Shown here piece by piece: positions 33,082 to 41,943 of a stretch of 64,000 nucleotides of DNA. The stretch is taken from positions 162,882 to 226,881 of the forward strand of contig NZ_CACSIP010000012.1 in NCBI RefSeq assembly GCF_902705885.1, given 5' to 3'. The DNA is from Mycolicibacterium austroafricanum (GTDB lineage: Bacteria > Actinomycetota > Actinomycetes > Mycobacteriales > Mycobacteriaceae). Numbering within the stretch: the stretch's first letter is position 1; each line of letters opens with the position of its first letter. The position numbers and the translations under genes are program-made. The notes under the pieces are model-generated. The model was not told the origin of the DNA. It worked only from the letters and a program-made list of their open reading frames with translations, and searched no databases.

Positions 33082-33143
33082 GTCGGGCGTGCAGAAGTTA
33101 TACACAGAGCCCAGGTAACGCGTGCGACAACTGCACGCTCGGC
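33082..33143. repeat. Palindromic element at the right border of the DUF559 gene
   Basis: 13-bp arms (33082-33094 and 33131-33143) match at 11 of 13 positions, with a centre of exactly 36 nt, as in the left copy. Twenty-three of the 36 central bases are identical to the left copy and in the same orientation (conserved TACACA and GCGTGCGA). It lies between the DUF559 start and the PPK2 stop. Confidence 0.78.
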
Positions 33144-33151
33144 AACCGGAT

Positions 33152-34018
33152 CTAGGCCGACGCGAGTCGCTTCTTCTCGGCCTCGACGTCGAAATCCGGT
33201 GGCGGCCAGGCCATGTTCAGGCGTTTGAGCGCCTCGATGAGGAGTTCGGTGATCGCCAGCCGGCTGTACCACTTCCGGTTGCACGGCACGATGTGCCAGG
33301 GGGCGTACTCGGTGGACGTCCGATCCAGCATCGCCTGGTAGGCCTCCTGGTAGAGCGGCCATTTCAGCCGTTCGTCGATGTCGCCCGGGTTGTACTTCCA
33401 GTACTTGTCCGGTCGCTCGAGCCGCTCGGAGAGCCGCTTCTTCTGTTCGTCGAGCGAGACGAACATCGCGACCTTCACCAGTGCGGTGCCCCCGTCGACG
33501 AGTGCGCGTTCGAAGGCGTTGATCTCGTCGTAGCGGGGCTCCCACACGTCCTGCGGCACCAGATTGTGCACGCGCACGATGAGCACGTCCTCGTAGTGGG
33601 AACGGTCGAAGACGCCGATGTGTCCAGGCGTCGGTAGTGCCTTGCGGATGCGCCACAGGTAGTGATGGGACAGCTCCTCGGGCGTCGGCCGGCCGAAGCT
33701 GGTGTACTTGATCCCCTGCGGATTCGCGTCGCCCACAACGTGTTTGACGATTCCGCCTTTGCCCGCGGTGTCCATCCCCTGCAGCACCAGCAGCACCGAC
33801 CGGGTGTCTCCCGAACGGCTGTTGGCGTAGAGCTTCTCCTGGAGCTCGGCGAAGCGCACATTGCGCTCTTCCTGCAGTGTGGGCGCGTCGGCCTTGTTGC
33901 CGCGAAACCCGGGGGTGGCGTCGGTGTCGATGTCGCGGACCTTGTCGCCGGGACGGAACATCAACTCGACGTGCGGTTCGTGCGTCCACAACGTGGGCAG
34001 ATCCGGTAGCTCGCTCAC
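33152..34018 (-). CDS. Second PPK2-family polyphosphate:nucleotide phosphotransferase
   Basis: A 288-residue PPK2 of a different subgroup from the one at 4824. Walker A is QGMDTAGKGGIVKHV, Walker B is FDRSHYEDVLIVRV and the lid contains LERPDKYWKYNPGDIDERL. This pattern matches the PPK2-related group that includes polyP:AMP or ADP phosphotransferases (class II/III). GTG 34018 gives a typical length and starts 4 bp after the TetR stop, so the two form an operon. The nucleotide preference cannot be read from sequence. Confidence 0.9.
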   Translation of the reverse strand: MSELPDLPTLWTHEPHVELMFRPGDKVRDIDTDATPGFRGNKADAPTLQEERNVRFAELQEKLYANSRSGDTRSVLLVLQGMDTAGKGGIVKHVVGDANPQGIKYTSFGRPTPEELSHHYLWRIRKALPTPGHIGVFDRSHYEDVLIVRVHNLVPQDVWEPRYDEINAFERALVDGGTALVKVAMFVSLDEQKKRLSERLERPDKYWKYNPGDIDERLKWPLYQEAYQAMLDRTSTEYAPWHIVPCNRKWYSRLAITELLIEALKRLNMAWPPPDFDVEAEKKRLASA

Positions 34019-34022
34019 GCCT

Positions 34023-34727
34023 CTAGTCAACCAGCCGCGGCGGAAGCACAGGTGACGGATGGGGCATCTGCCGGAACTTCTCCAGCGAGCCACCCACCTC
34101 GACGATTCCGCACAGCGCGCTCCAGGACAGCATCGTGAGGTAGTCGATCAGTTCGTCGGACGTCATCCGCGGGTTGGACATCCAGGAGTGCGTGGCGAGT
34201 TGGACACCGCCGACGATCTGGAAAGCCCAGGGCCCGATGCCGCCGGTGTCCATCCCGACCTCGGCCATCCGCCGGCGGAACATCACGGCCAGCATCCGGG
34301 CGATGATCTGTTCGGAATCGGCGACGGCCTTGCTCTTGCTCGCCGAGTTGTTGGCCATCACGAACCGGTACGGCTCGGGCTCGTTGGCGACGGTGTCGAC
34401 GTAGACCCGGATGATCTCGCGGGTGAGGTCGTAGCCGTCCAGGTTCGACGACAGTGCCGCCGCCATGTTCGGGATCAGGGTGGTCTGCGCGAAACGCATC
34501 ATCACCGCGGTGGTGAGGTCGTTCTTGTCGACGAAGTAGCGGTACAGCACCGTCTTGGACACCCCGATCTCGGCGGCGATCTCGTCCATGCTGACGTTGC
34601 TGCCGCGGCTGCGGATAGCTTCGAGCGTGCCGTCGACGAGTTCGTTGCGTCGCTCGACCTTGTGCTTGTGCCAGCGTCGTTTGCGGCCATCGGTCTTGAC
34701 CGCCACCGGCGGGGATTGCTGTGCCAC
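34023..34727 (-). CDS. TetR-family transcriptional regulator (Rv0472c-like)
   Basis: A 234-residue TetR protein. The basic N-terminus (GRKRRWHKHKVERR) precedes the helix-turn-helix at SMDEIAAEIGVSKTVLYRYF (about residues 45-64); the rest is a ligand-binding domain. It is divergent from the DUF445 gene with a very short intergenic region and is probably co-transcribed with the downstream PPK2. GTG 34727 is the likely start. Targets and ligand unknown. Confidence 0.88.
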   Translation of the reverse strand: MAQQSPPVAVKTDGRKRRWHKHKVERRNELVDGTLEAIRSRGSNVSMDEIAAEIGVSKTVLYRYFVDKNDLTTAVMMRFAQTTLIPNMAAALSSNLDGYDLTREIIRVYVDTVANEPEPYRFVMANNSASKSKAVADSEQIIARMLAVMFRRRMAEVGMDTGGIGPWAFQIVGGVQLATHSWMSNPRMTSDELIDYLTMLSWSALCGIVEVGGSLEKFRQMPHPSPVLPPRLVD

Positions 34728-34801
34728 GTTCGCGGTAATCCATTCCCTAGTCCCCGTCGATGATACGGCGGCCGGCAGGACGCGCAGGCTGGCGGGACAC
34801 G

Positions 34802-36166
34802 GTGGCCGTCGACATCACAGCCGGGCCAGTTGCTGACGTAGCGGATGATGTAGAGGTGGCACACAGAACCGACGTCGGAGCGCGGCCCAGCTTCGCCGAA
34901 ACCCTAGCCGGGGCCGACTCAGCCTCCGACGCCGAACGCAGGCGCGGTCTGCGCAGGATGAAGGCCGTGGCCCTGAGCTTCCTGCTCGGTGCCACGGTCA
35001 TCTTCCTGGTGTGCACGTGGGCCCAGTCCCAAGGAGCGGCGCCGTGGGTCGGCTATGTCCGGGCGGCCGCCGAGGCCGGCATGATCGGCGCGCTGGCCGA
35101 CTGGTTCGCCGTCACCGCGCTGTTCAAGCACCCACTGGGCATCCCGATCCCGCACACCGCGATCATCAAGCGCAAGAAGGACCAGCTCGGCGAGGGCCTC
35201 GGTGACTTCGTCCGGGAGAACTTCATGTCACCCGAGGTGGTCGAGACCAAACTGCGTGGCGCCCAGGTCGCCGGCCGGATGGGGAAGTGGCTGTCCGAAC
35301 CCGTGCATGCCGAGCGGGTGGCCGCCGAGGCGTCGACGGTGCTGCGGGTGCTGGTGGAGATGCTGCGGGACGAGGACGTCCAACAGGTGCTGGACCGGAT
35401 GATCGTCAAGCGCATCGCCGAGCCGCAGTGGGGCCCGCCGATCGGCCGGGTGCTGGCATCCCTGTTGGAGGCGGGACGCCAGGAGGCGCTGATCCAGCTG
35501 CTCGCGGACCGGGCCTTCGAGTGGTCGCTGAACGCCGGCGAGGTCATCGAGCGGGTCATCGAGCGCGACTCGCCGTCGTGGTCGCCGCGGTGGGTGGACA
35601 GCCTGATCGGTGACCGGATCCACCGCGAACTGATGGACTTCACCGACAAGGTGCGCCGCAACCCGGACCACGAGCTTCGCCGCTCGGCCACCAAGTTCCT
35701 GTTCGAGTTCGCCGCCGACCTGCAGAACGACGAGGCGACGATCGAGCGCGCGGAGAACGTCAAGAACCAGATCATGGCCCGCGACGAGGTGACCAGGGCC
35801 GCCGAGACCGCCTGGACCGCGGCCAAGCGCATCCTGATGGAAGCCGTCGACGACCCGAGCTCGACGCTGCGGGCCCGTATCGCCGACGCGGTGGTGCACA
35901 TCGGGGAGTCCCTACGCGACGACTCCGACCTGCGCGACAAGGTCGACAACTGGATCGTGCGGGCCGCTCAGCATCTGGTCGGCCAGTATGGGACGGAGAT
36001 CACAGCGATCATCACCGAGACCATCGAACGCTGGGACGCCGAGGAGGCGAGCCGCCGGATCGAACTGCACGTCGGGCGTGACCTGCAATTCATCCGGATC
36101 AATGGCACCGTGGTAGGTGCACTGGCTGGGCTGGTCATCTATTCGGTGGCGCACCTACTGTTCTGA
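34802..36166 (+). CDS. DUF445 membrane-associated protein (Rv0473-like)
   Basis: A protein of about 454 residues with DUF445 domains. A hydrophobic helix near residue 55 and another at about 85 (AAAEAGMIGALADWFAVTALF) form the conserved ADWFAV signature. A long, charged helical region of about 300 residues, repeated LxxxLxx in character, follows, and a final helix at the C-terminus (VGALAGLVIYSVAHLLF). The start could be ATG 34760, GTG 34802 or GTG 34856; 34802 is closest in length to the M. tuberculosis protein. Function unknown; probably a bitopic envelope protein. Confidence 0.83.
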   Translation: MAVDITAGPVADVADDVEVAHRTDVGARPSFAETLAGADSASDAERRRGLRRMKAVALSFLLGATVIFLVCTWAQSQGAAPWVGYVRAAAEAGMIGALADWFAVTALFKHPLGIPIPHTAIIKRKKDQLGEGLGDFVRENFMSPEVVETKLRGAQVAGRMGKWLSEPVHAERVAAEASTVLRVLVEMLRDEDVQQVLDRMIVKRIAEPQWGPPIGRVLASLLEAGRQEALIQLLADRAFEWSLNAGEVIERVIERDSPSWSPRWVDSLIGDRIHRELMDFTDKVRRNPDHELRRSATKFLFEFAADLQNDEATIERAENVKNQIMARDEVTRAAETAWTAAKRILMEAVDDPSSTLRARIADAVVHIGESLRDDSDLRDKVDNWIVRAAQHLVGQYGTEITAIITETIERWDAEEASRRIELHVGRDLQFIRINGTVVGALAGLVIYSVAHLLF

Positions 36167-36256
36167 CCTGCGCTAGCTAGTGCTTGCAAAAGTTAGCACC
36201 CCGTCGTACGGTTGGGTTGTAGCTGTTCGGTTACCCAACGCAACGAGAGGGCAATC

Positions 36257-36772
36257 ATGTCGCAGGATGAAAATCTTGCCGCTGTCGTGTCCAACGCTGC
36301 GCAGGACATCGGGAGCTTCATCCGGAGCCAGCGCGAAGCCGCGCAGGTGTCCGTGCGGCAACTCGCCGAGAAGGCAGGTGTCAGCAATCCCTACCTCAGC
36401 CAGATCGAGCGCGGACTGCGGAAACCCTCCGCCGATGTGCTCAACCAGATCGCCAAGGCACTGCGGGTCTCTGCTGAGGTGCTCTACATCCGGGCCGGGA
36501 TTCTCGAGCCGGCGGAGCCGGGCGAGGTTCGGGACGCCATCGTCACCGACACGGCGATCAACGAGCGGCAGAAGCAGGTGCTGCTCGACATCTACACGTC
36601 GTTCTGCCAGCAGAACGAGGCCGCCCTTCTCGAAGCCGCACAGGCGATAGGCGCGCAGGACACCACCGAAGTCAGCGAAGCAGATGAGGAGCCGACGACT
36701 GAACAAGACCAAAGCCCAGTCCAACGTCCGCTGCAACTCACTCAAATGCCGAACAACGACCCCAGAGCGTGA
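36257..36772 (+). CDS. XRE-family regulator (Rv0474-like)
   Basis: A 171-residue DNA-binding protein with a helix-turn-helix at about residues 28-50 ([20 protein letters not shown]) and an acidic C-terminal tail rich in Glu and Gln. ATG 36257 is preferred to an upstream in-frame ATG at 36212 because GAGAGG precedes it. It lies directly upstream of hbhA as in other mycobacteria and may regulate it. The ligand, if any, is unknown. Confidence 0.88.
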   Translation: MSQDENLAAVVSNAAQDIGSFIRSQREAAQVSVRQLAEKAGVSNPYLSQIERGLRKPSADVLNQIAKALRVSAEVLYIRAGILEPAEPGEVRDAIVTDTAINERQKQVLLDIYTSFCQQNEAALLEAAQAIGAQDTTEVSEADEEPTTEQDQSPVQRPLQLTQMPNNDPRA

Positions 36773-36789
36773 AACGAAAGGAAATGACC

Positions 36790-37413
36790 ATGGCTGAGAA
36801 GAACCAGATCGAGATCGACGACCTGAAGGCCCCGCTGCTCGCCGCCGTCGGCGCTGCCGACCTGGCCCTCGAGCGAGTCAACGAGATCGTCGCGGCACTG
36901 CGTGAGCGTGCCGGCGATGCCCGCACCGACGCCGAGGCCCGTGCCGAGGCGAGCCGTGCGCGCATCAACAAGCTGCAGGAAGAGTTGCCGTCGCAGTTCG
37001 ACGACATCCGCGACCGGCTCACCTCCGACGAACTGCGCAAGTTCGCCGACAGCTACGCCGAGGCCGCGCAGACCACCTACAACAAGCTCATCGAGCGCGG
37101 TGAGGCCGCGCTGGAGCGCCTGCGTAGCCAGCCCGCACTGGGAGAGGCCGCCAACCGCGTCGAGGGATACACCGACCAGGCCGTCGAGCTGACCCAGGAA
37201 GCGCTGGGCAACGTGGCCACGCAGACCCGTGCGGTCGGCGAGCGTGCCGCCAAGCTGGTCGGCGTCGAGCTGCCGAAGAAGGCCGAGTCCGCTGCCGAGC
37301 CGGTGAAGAAGGCCGCCAACAAGGCTCCTGCCAAGAAGGCCCCGGCCAAGAAGGCCCCGGCGAAGAAGGCTCCTGCCAAGAAGGCGCCGGCCAAGAAGGT
37401 CACCCAGAAGTAG
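36790..37413 (+). CDS. hbhA: Heparin-binding haemagglutinin homolog
   Basis: A 207-residue surface protein: an N-terminal hydrophobic/coiled-coil region ([20 protein letters not shown]), a long helical middle predicted to dimerise, and a Lys/Ala/Pro-rich tail of PAKKA repeats that binds heparan sulfate and is methylated in M. tuberculosis. ATG 36790 is chosen because AAAGGA lies 9 nt upstream; ATG 36784 is too close. The tail here has five PAKKA-type units. In non-pathogens the protein affects lipid inclusion and aggregation (family knowledge). Confidence 0.92.
   Translation: MAEKNQIEIDDLKAPLLAAVGAADLALERVNEIVAALRERAGDARTDAEARAEASRARINKLQEELPSQFDDIRDRLTSDELRKFADSYAEAAQTTYNKLIERGEAALERLRSQPALGEAANRVEGYTDQAVELTQEALGNVATQTRAVGERAAKLVGVELPKKAESAAEPVKKAANKAPAKKAPAKKAPAKKAPAKKAPAKKVTQK
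37325..37399. repeat. 15-bp tandem repeats encoding the HbhA lysine-rich tail
   Basis: About five 15-bp units, each encoding a PAKKA-like pentapeptide, differ mainly at third positions (CCTGCC versus CCGGCC). The length of the heparin-binding tail can change by unit gain or loss. Confidence 0.8.
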
Positions 37414-37461
37414 GCACACCGGAGTTCGACCGGAGGACGTAACCCGCATAGGCTGTCGAGC

Positions 37462-37743
37462 GTGGAGCTCCAAGGCTTGGTGGGTTACGTCCTCTTCGCT
37501 TTACAGGTCGCTGTGCTGGTCGCGGCGGTCTATGCATTCGTGCATGCGGCCATGCAGCGGCCGGACGCGTACACCGCGGTCGACAAGCTGACCAAGCCGG
37601 TGTGGCTGGTCATCCTCGGTGTCGGGGTGTTGCTGGCACTCGTCCTCGGCATTTTCGGCGTGGCGATCGCCGCGGCGGCCTCCGGCGTGTACCTCGTTGA
37701 TGTCCGCCCGAAGATCCTTGAAGTCCAGGGGAAGTCACGCTAG
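37462..37743 (+). CDS. DUF2516 small membrane protein (Rv0476-like)
   Basis: A 93-residue protein with two hydrophobic helices (about 8-30 and 47-75) separated by a conserved basic loop with KLTKPVW. The family is actinobacterial with unknown function. GTG 37462 is assigned. Its stop overlaps the next gene's GTG by one base, so it heads the DUF2516/DUF2599/deoC run. Confidence 0.83.
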   Translation: MELQGLVGYVLFALQVAVLVAAVYAFVHAAMQRPDAYTAVDKLTKPVWLVILGVGVLLALVLGIFGVAIAAAASGVYLVDVRPKILEVQGKSR

Positions 37744-38153
37744 TGCGCCGTCTGCTGGCTGTGGTGGCGGTCGCCTGCGCACTGCCGCTCGCCGCGCCCA
37801 CCGCGTCGGCCACGCCGGTCGTCGCCGCGCCGCCGTACGTCGACCATGTCGAGTGGGCGAAGTGGGGGGACCTGTCCAGCCTCCGGGTGTATCCGACGCC
37901 TGCCGGGCGCGGGTTGTCCGGCATGCCGGGCAGCCGGGCCCAGGCCGACGAGGCGTGGACCGAAGTGCTGGCGCTGTCCCCGGACGCGGCGATCCCCGGG
38001 ATGCGGGAGCAGTTCATCTGTCACTGGCAGTTCGCCGAATTGGTCGAGCCCGGCAAGGTCAGCTGGAACCTCGAGCCGTGGCGCCCCGAGGTCGATGAGA
38101 ACCAGATGATCTCCGCCGGTTGCAATCCGGGCGGCACCGAAGAGCCCTTCTGA
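37743..38153 (+). CDS. Secreted DUF2599 protein (Rv0477-like)
   Basis: A 136-residue exported protein with a signal peptide ([19 protein letters not shown], cleavage about residue 24 after ASA). The mature domain of about 110 residues has a Trp-rich, two-Cys DUF2599 fold (Cys in FICHWQF and SAGCNP). The GTG at 37743 overlaps the previous stop by one base. Function unknown; probably a small cell-envelope or secreted protein. Confidence 0.82.
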   Translation: MRRLLAVVAVACALPLAAPTASATPVVAAPPYVDHVEWAKWGDLSSLRVYPTPAGRGLSGMPGSRAQADEAWTEVLALSPDAAIPGMREQFICHWQFAELVEPGKVSWNLEPWRPEVDENQMISAGCNPGGTEEPF

Positions 38154-38833
38154 TGGGCTCTCGCACCCGCGCCGAGGTTGCGGCGCTGGTCGATCACACG
38201 CTGCTCAAACCCGAGGCCACCGCGGACGACGTGGCGTCGCTGGTGGCCGAGGCCGCCGAACTCGGGGTGTTCGCGGTGTGTGTGTCGCCGTCGATGGTGG
38301 TGGTGGCCCGACGCGCGCTTTCGGAGGTGCCGAAGCTGGCCGCCGTCGTGGGTTTCCCGTCAGGCAAGCACCTTTCGTCGGTGAAGGCCGGTGAAGCGCA
38401 CGCCGCCGTCGCCGACGGTGCCCACGAGATCGACATGGTGATCGACGTCGGGGCCGCGCTGAGCGGGGACTTCGACGCCGTTCGCGGCGATGTCGCGGCG
38501 GTCCGCGACGCCATCGGCGAGGACGTCGTGCTGAAGGTCATCGTGGAATCAGCGGCCCTGCTGAGCCTCGGGGACGAGCGCACGCTGATCGATGCCTGCC
38601 GGGCCGCCGAAGCCGGCCGAGCGGATTTCGTCAAGACCTCCACCGGGTTTCACCCGAGTGGGGGAGCGTCGGTCCGTGCGGTGGAACTGATGGCCGAGGC
38701 CGTCGGAACCCGATTGGGCATCAAAGCCAGTGGCGGCATCCGCACGGCCGCGGACGCCTCGGCGCTGCTCGACGCCGGCGCCACCCGATTGGGGCTGTCC
38801 GGCACCCGCGCGGTACTCGACGGTCTGGGCTGA
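38153..38833 (+). CDS. deoC: Deoxyribose-phosphate aldolase
   Basis: A 226-residue class I aldolase that splits 2-deoxyribose-5-phosphate into glyceraldehyde-3-phosphate and acetaldehyde, a step of deoxynucleoside catabolism. Catalytic residues are visible: the Schiff-base Lys in VKTSTGF (about residue 162), an Asp in VDHTLLKP and a Lys in [11 protein letters not shown] 38153 overlaps the upstream stop by one base. It ends 2 bp from a convergent gene. Confidence 0.94.
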   Translation: MGSRTRAEVAALVDHTLLKPEATADDVASLVAEAAELGVFAVCVSPSMVVVARRALSEVPKLAAVVGFPSGKHLSSVKAGEAHAAVADGAHEIDMVIDVGAALSGDFDAVRGDVAAVRDAIGEDVVLKVIVESAALLSLGDERTLIDACRAAEAGRADFVKTSTGFHPSGGASVRAVELMAEAVGTRLGIKASGGIRTAADASALLDAGATRLGLSGTRAVLDGLG

Positions 38834-38835
38834 AC

Positions 38836-39732
38836 CTACAGTCCGGCGAAGCAGGGGTCTTCTGTCTGCTTCGGGATCGATGCGTTGCGGGTCGAGAACT
38901 GGCTCGCCACACCGGTATCGGTGACCTCGATGGAATCTACCCGGATGTCCATCGGGTAGTCCTGGGTCAGCTCCGCGGTGAACGCGTCCAGCGCCGGCTG
39001 CACGATCTCCCGCGGCAGTGTGAAGCCGAGCCCGGTCAGGTTCTCCACCTGCAGCGAGATGCCGCCGTCGACGACCTCGGGGCGAGTGGTGATGCTGCCC
39101 AGCGCACCTTCGAGTTCGATGGTCCCGTCCGCCGGGTTGGTCGTCACGCCGGTCACGAAGCTGCCGACCAGCGGGATGGCGCGCTGAATGGTCTCCTTGA
39201 TGCCCTGGGCGGTCCAGTTGATGTTGGCCACCAGCGAGCCCACCGACCCACCCGAGGTGGGGGTGTCCTCCAGGCGCACGTCGTTGATGTCGAGGTTCAG
39301 CTTCATTCCGCGGGCGTCGCGCAGCTGGTTGCCCGCGGTCTCGATCCTGATGTTGGTGTAGTGGCCCGACACATGCTGGACCAGGAACGGCGGGAACACC
39401 CCGAACGACGCGGTGACGTCGTCTCGCACCACGCACTCGACCACCGAGGCGACCACGGTGTCGGCGCGGTTGCGGGCGTACAGCTCACCGCCGAGCAGCC
39501 CGGCGAACACCAGTGCCACGACGATGACGACGGCCAGCACGATGGAGAGTGGATCGCTGAAGATCTTCTTGAACTTCGCCGGCAACGAGGAATCCTCCTC
39601 CTCTGGGGGGCCAGGGGGCGTCTGCCCGGGCGTATAGCCCTGGGGGGGAAATCCGTCTGGCGGGTTCTGCGCGAAGGGTGGCTGTGGTGGGCCGGGCGGC
39701 TGCTGCGGCTGACGGGCCCAGGGATCGGTCAC
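38836..39732 (-). CDS. DUF2993 membrane-anchored protein (Rv0479c-like)
   Basis: A 298-residue protein with a proline/glutamine-rich N-terminal tail of about 55 residues, one transmembrane helix (about 63-85, IVLAVVIVVALVFAGLLGG), and a C-terminal DUF2993 (lipid-binding-like, TULIP-related) domain on the outside. GTG 39732 overlaps the upstream nitrilase stop (GTGA). Function unknown; mycobacterial homologs are associated with the cell wall. Confidence 0.83.
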   Translation of the reverse strand: MTDPWARQPQQPPGPPQPPFAQNPPDGFPPQGYTPGQTPPGPPEEEDSSLPAKFKKIFSDPLSIVLAVVIVVALVFAGLLGGELYARNRADTVVASVVECVVRDDVTASFGVFPPFLVQHVSGHYTNIRIETAGNQLRDARGMKLNLDINDVRLEDTPTSGGSVGSLVANINWTAQGIKETIQRAIPLVGSFVTGVTTNPADGTIELEGALGSITTRPEVVDGGISLQVENLTGLGFTLPREIVQPALDAFTAELTQDYPMDIRVDSIEVTDTGVASQFSTRNASIPKQTEDPCFAGL

Positions 39733-40568
39733 CTGAGCGATTCTGCCTTACCCCGATGAGTGATCCCTGAGCGGTTACGCATCACCGCGACCGCCTCGCG
39801 GGCCTTGCGTGCGGCTTCCAGGTCGATGTCGCAGACCAGCAACTGTGGGTCGCTGCCCGCCGATGCCAGAACCTCGCCGAGCGCAGAGGCGACGACGCTG
39901 CCACCCACACCCGTCGGACCCTCCGTGGCGATCTGGTCGCCGGGGTAGGCCTGCCCGACGGCGGCGACCACGCTGTTCGTGTCGATCGCGCGGGCGCGGG
40001 CCAGCAGTGTCCACTGGTCGAGTTTGCCCGGCCCGGCGCCCCAGGATGCGTGCGCGGTGATCACTTCGGCGCCCCGCTCGGCCAACTCGACGTACAGCTC
40101 GGGAAACCGGATGTCGTAACACAGCGACAGGCCGACGGTGACAGGTCCAGAGCCGTCGTCGACCTCGATGACCACCGGTTCCCGGCCCGGCGCGACGGAC
40201 TTGGACTCGGCGAAGCCGAACGCGTCGTAGAGGTGGATCTTGTCGTAGCGAGCGTCCACCCCCGGACCGGTCGCCAGCAGCGTGTTGGTGACCCGGCCGT
40301 CACCGACGGGGGCGAACATACCCGCGACGACGACGACACCTGCGCGCCGGGCGATGTCGCGGACAGCGTCGGCCCACGGCCCGTCCAGCGGCTCCGCAAC
40401 CGGCGCCAGCGGCACCCCGAAGCGACACATCGTCGCCTCGGGGAAGAGCACCAGCGTCGCGCCCGCGTCGACCGCCCGCGACGTGTAGTCCTCGACGAGG
40501 TCGAGGTTGGCGGTCGGGTCGGTGCCGCTGCGGATCTGGGCCAACGCCACCCGCATTTCGGAGCCCAT
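39729..40568 (-). CDS. Carbon-nitrogen hydrolase (nitrilase superfamily, Rv0480c-like)
   Basis: A 279-residue amidase with the nitrilase-superfamily triad: Glu in FPEATM (about 43), Lys in YDKIHLYD (about 112) and Cys in LSLCYDIRFPEL (about 145). This pattern is typical of omega-amidase/NIT-like proteins. It follows the ureohydrolase gene by 14 bp and probably shares its transcript, so a role in nitrogen recovery from amides is plausible but unproven. ATG 40568 is preferred; ATG 40556 is also possible. Confidence 0.87.
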   Translation of the reverse strand: MGSEMRVALAQIRSGTDPTANLDLVEDYTSRAVDAGATLVLFPEATMCRFGVPLAPVAEPLDGPWADAVRDIARRAGVVVVAGMFAPVGDGRVTNTLLATGPGVDARYDKIHLYDAFGFAESKSVAPGREPVVIEVDDGSGPVTVGLSLCYDIRFPELYVELAERGAEVITAHASWGAGPGKLDQWTLLARARAIDTNSVVAAVGQAYPGDQIATEGPTGVGGSVVASALGEVLASAGSDPQLLVCDIDLEAARKAREAVAVMRNRSGITHRGKAESLR

Positions 40569-40582
40569 GTCGAACAGCCTAG

Positions 40583-41731
40583 TTACGGCCCCCAGGCCGG
40601 TCGGTCCAGCGCGGCGGACTTGTGGCCGAGCTTGCCGGAGCGGACCTGTGCGGCCAGGCTGTCGAGGATCACCCGCGAGCTCATCAGCGCGGTCTGCTCG
40701 GCCCAGTCGTAGGGAGGCGAGCACTCCACGACCTCGATCCCCGCGAGACCGGGCTCGGAGACCATCTTGACCAGGTTGAGGGCCTCGCGCGGCAGCAGGC
40801 CGCCCGGCTCGGGCCAGCCCGTTCCCGGCACGAACCCGGCGTCGATGACGTCGATGTCGAACGACAGGTACACCGCCTTGGCGCCCTTCCAGGCGATCTC
40901 GAGCGCCATCTCCGCGATCTTCTCGACCCCGACTCGCTCGACGTCGCCGACGGTGATCACCGTCGACTTGCGATCCCGGCCCACCTTCACGCCTTCACGC
41001 GGGCTCTGCCAGCCGCCGATACCGATCTGCACCAGGTTGGTCGCCGGCGCGTTCTTGATGTTGGTCGCGTGGAACCACGGGGTGGTGTGCATCCGCTCGT
41101 CGAGGTCGGTCTCCTGGGTGTCGACGTGGCGGTCGAAATGGATGATGCCGATGTTGCCGTCCATGTAGGGGGCCAGCCCTCGGACGGTGGGAAAGCCGAT
41201 GGAGTGGTCCCCACCGAGCACGATCGGCATCACGCCCTTCTGTGCGACGTGCGCCATCGCCTGGCTGATCTGGTCGAAGGACTTCTCCAGGTTGCCCGGG
41301 ATGGTGAACACGTCGCCGATGTCGACCATGTTGAGTTGCTCGCGCAGGTCGACGCCGGACTCGTAGTTGTAGGTGCCGAACAGGTTGGTCGAGCGGCGGA
41401 TGCCCTGCGGGCCGAAGCGGGTGCCGGGCCGGTAGGTGGCGCCGGCGTCCAGCGGGACGCCGAAGATGGCGACCTCGGCGTCGTCGACCTGGTTGACGTC
41501 CTCGATGAACGGGCATTTCAGGAAGGTGCCGCGCTCGCCGGCGAAGTGCGGTTTCTCCCCGCGGACGAACGTCGAGATCGTCCGGTCGTTGATCGTCGGG
41601 GCGGCCTCCAGGCCGAAGCTCAGGCCGCGGTCGATCTCCTCGCGCAGCCTGCGGTCCGACAGGTTCGCCTCGGCTTGTTGCGCCCAGGCGCCCTCGGCGT
41701 TGGGCAGTGACGGGTCGGGTGCATCGGACAC
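40583..41731 (-). CDS. Ureohydrolase: probable nickel-dependent guanidine hydrolase (usually annotated agmatinase)
   Basis: A 382-residue metallohydrolase of the arginase/agmatinase family. The metal ligands are intact: GGDHS, FDRHVD and SFDIDVID. Two features point away from agmatinase: an N-terminal extension of about 60 residues, and DRHVD replacing the usual DAHxD, as I recall for guanidine hydrolase GdmH (Sll1077). GdmH converts guanidine to urea and ammonium and needs nickel. The gene faces a guanidine-I riboswitch and symporter gene, supporting that substrate. No nickel chaperone gene is nearby. Assignment to guanidine is strong inference, not proof. Confidence 0.82.
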   Translation of the reverse strand: MSDAPDPSLPNAEGAWAQQAEANLSDRRLREEIDRGLSFGLEAAPTINDRTISTFVRGEKPHFAGERGTFLKCPFIEDVNQVDDAEVAIFGVPLDAGATYRPGTRFGPQGIRRSTNLFGTYNYESGVDLREQLNMVDIGDVFTIPGNLEKSFDQISQAMAHVAQKGVMPIVLGGDHSIGFPTVRGLAPYMDGNIGIIHFDRHVDTQETDLDERMHTTPWFHATNIKNAPATNLVQIGIGGWQSPREGVKVGRDRKSTVITVGDVERVGVEKIAEMALEIAWKGAKAVYLSFDIDVIDAGFVPGTGWPEPGGLLPREALNLVKMVSEPGLAGIEVVECSPPYDWAEQTALMSSRVILDSLAAQVRSGKLGHKSAALDRPAWGP

Positions 41732-41943
41732 TTGTGCTCCTCAACGCGCCGTCTTGTCGCTGACCGGGTACGACGCACCTCGTCCGGGGAACCGGTTCGC
41801 ACGGCCCCTGCGGAACATTGTTGGCACAGCCGCGAATTCCTGTCCAGCGCTAACGGAAACGTAGCGTTTACACCGCGCGCGACCTGACGTAACGATTCGG
41901 GTTTTTCCTGGATGCCGACCCACTCAGAAAACAAGCGTGTGGG

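Noticed and set aside
41735..41900. A second guanidine riboswitch on the minus strand in front of the ureohydrolase gene
   Set aside because: The reverse strand of this stretch lacks the CTAGGG and GGGATAAAAGCCC blocks; only a weak CGCTA/TAGCG inverted repeat is present.
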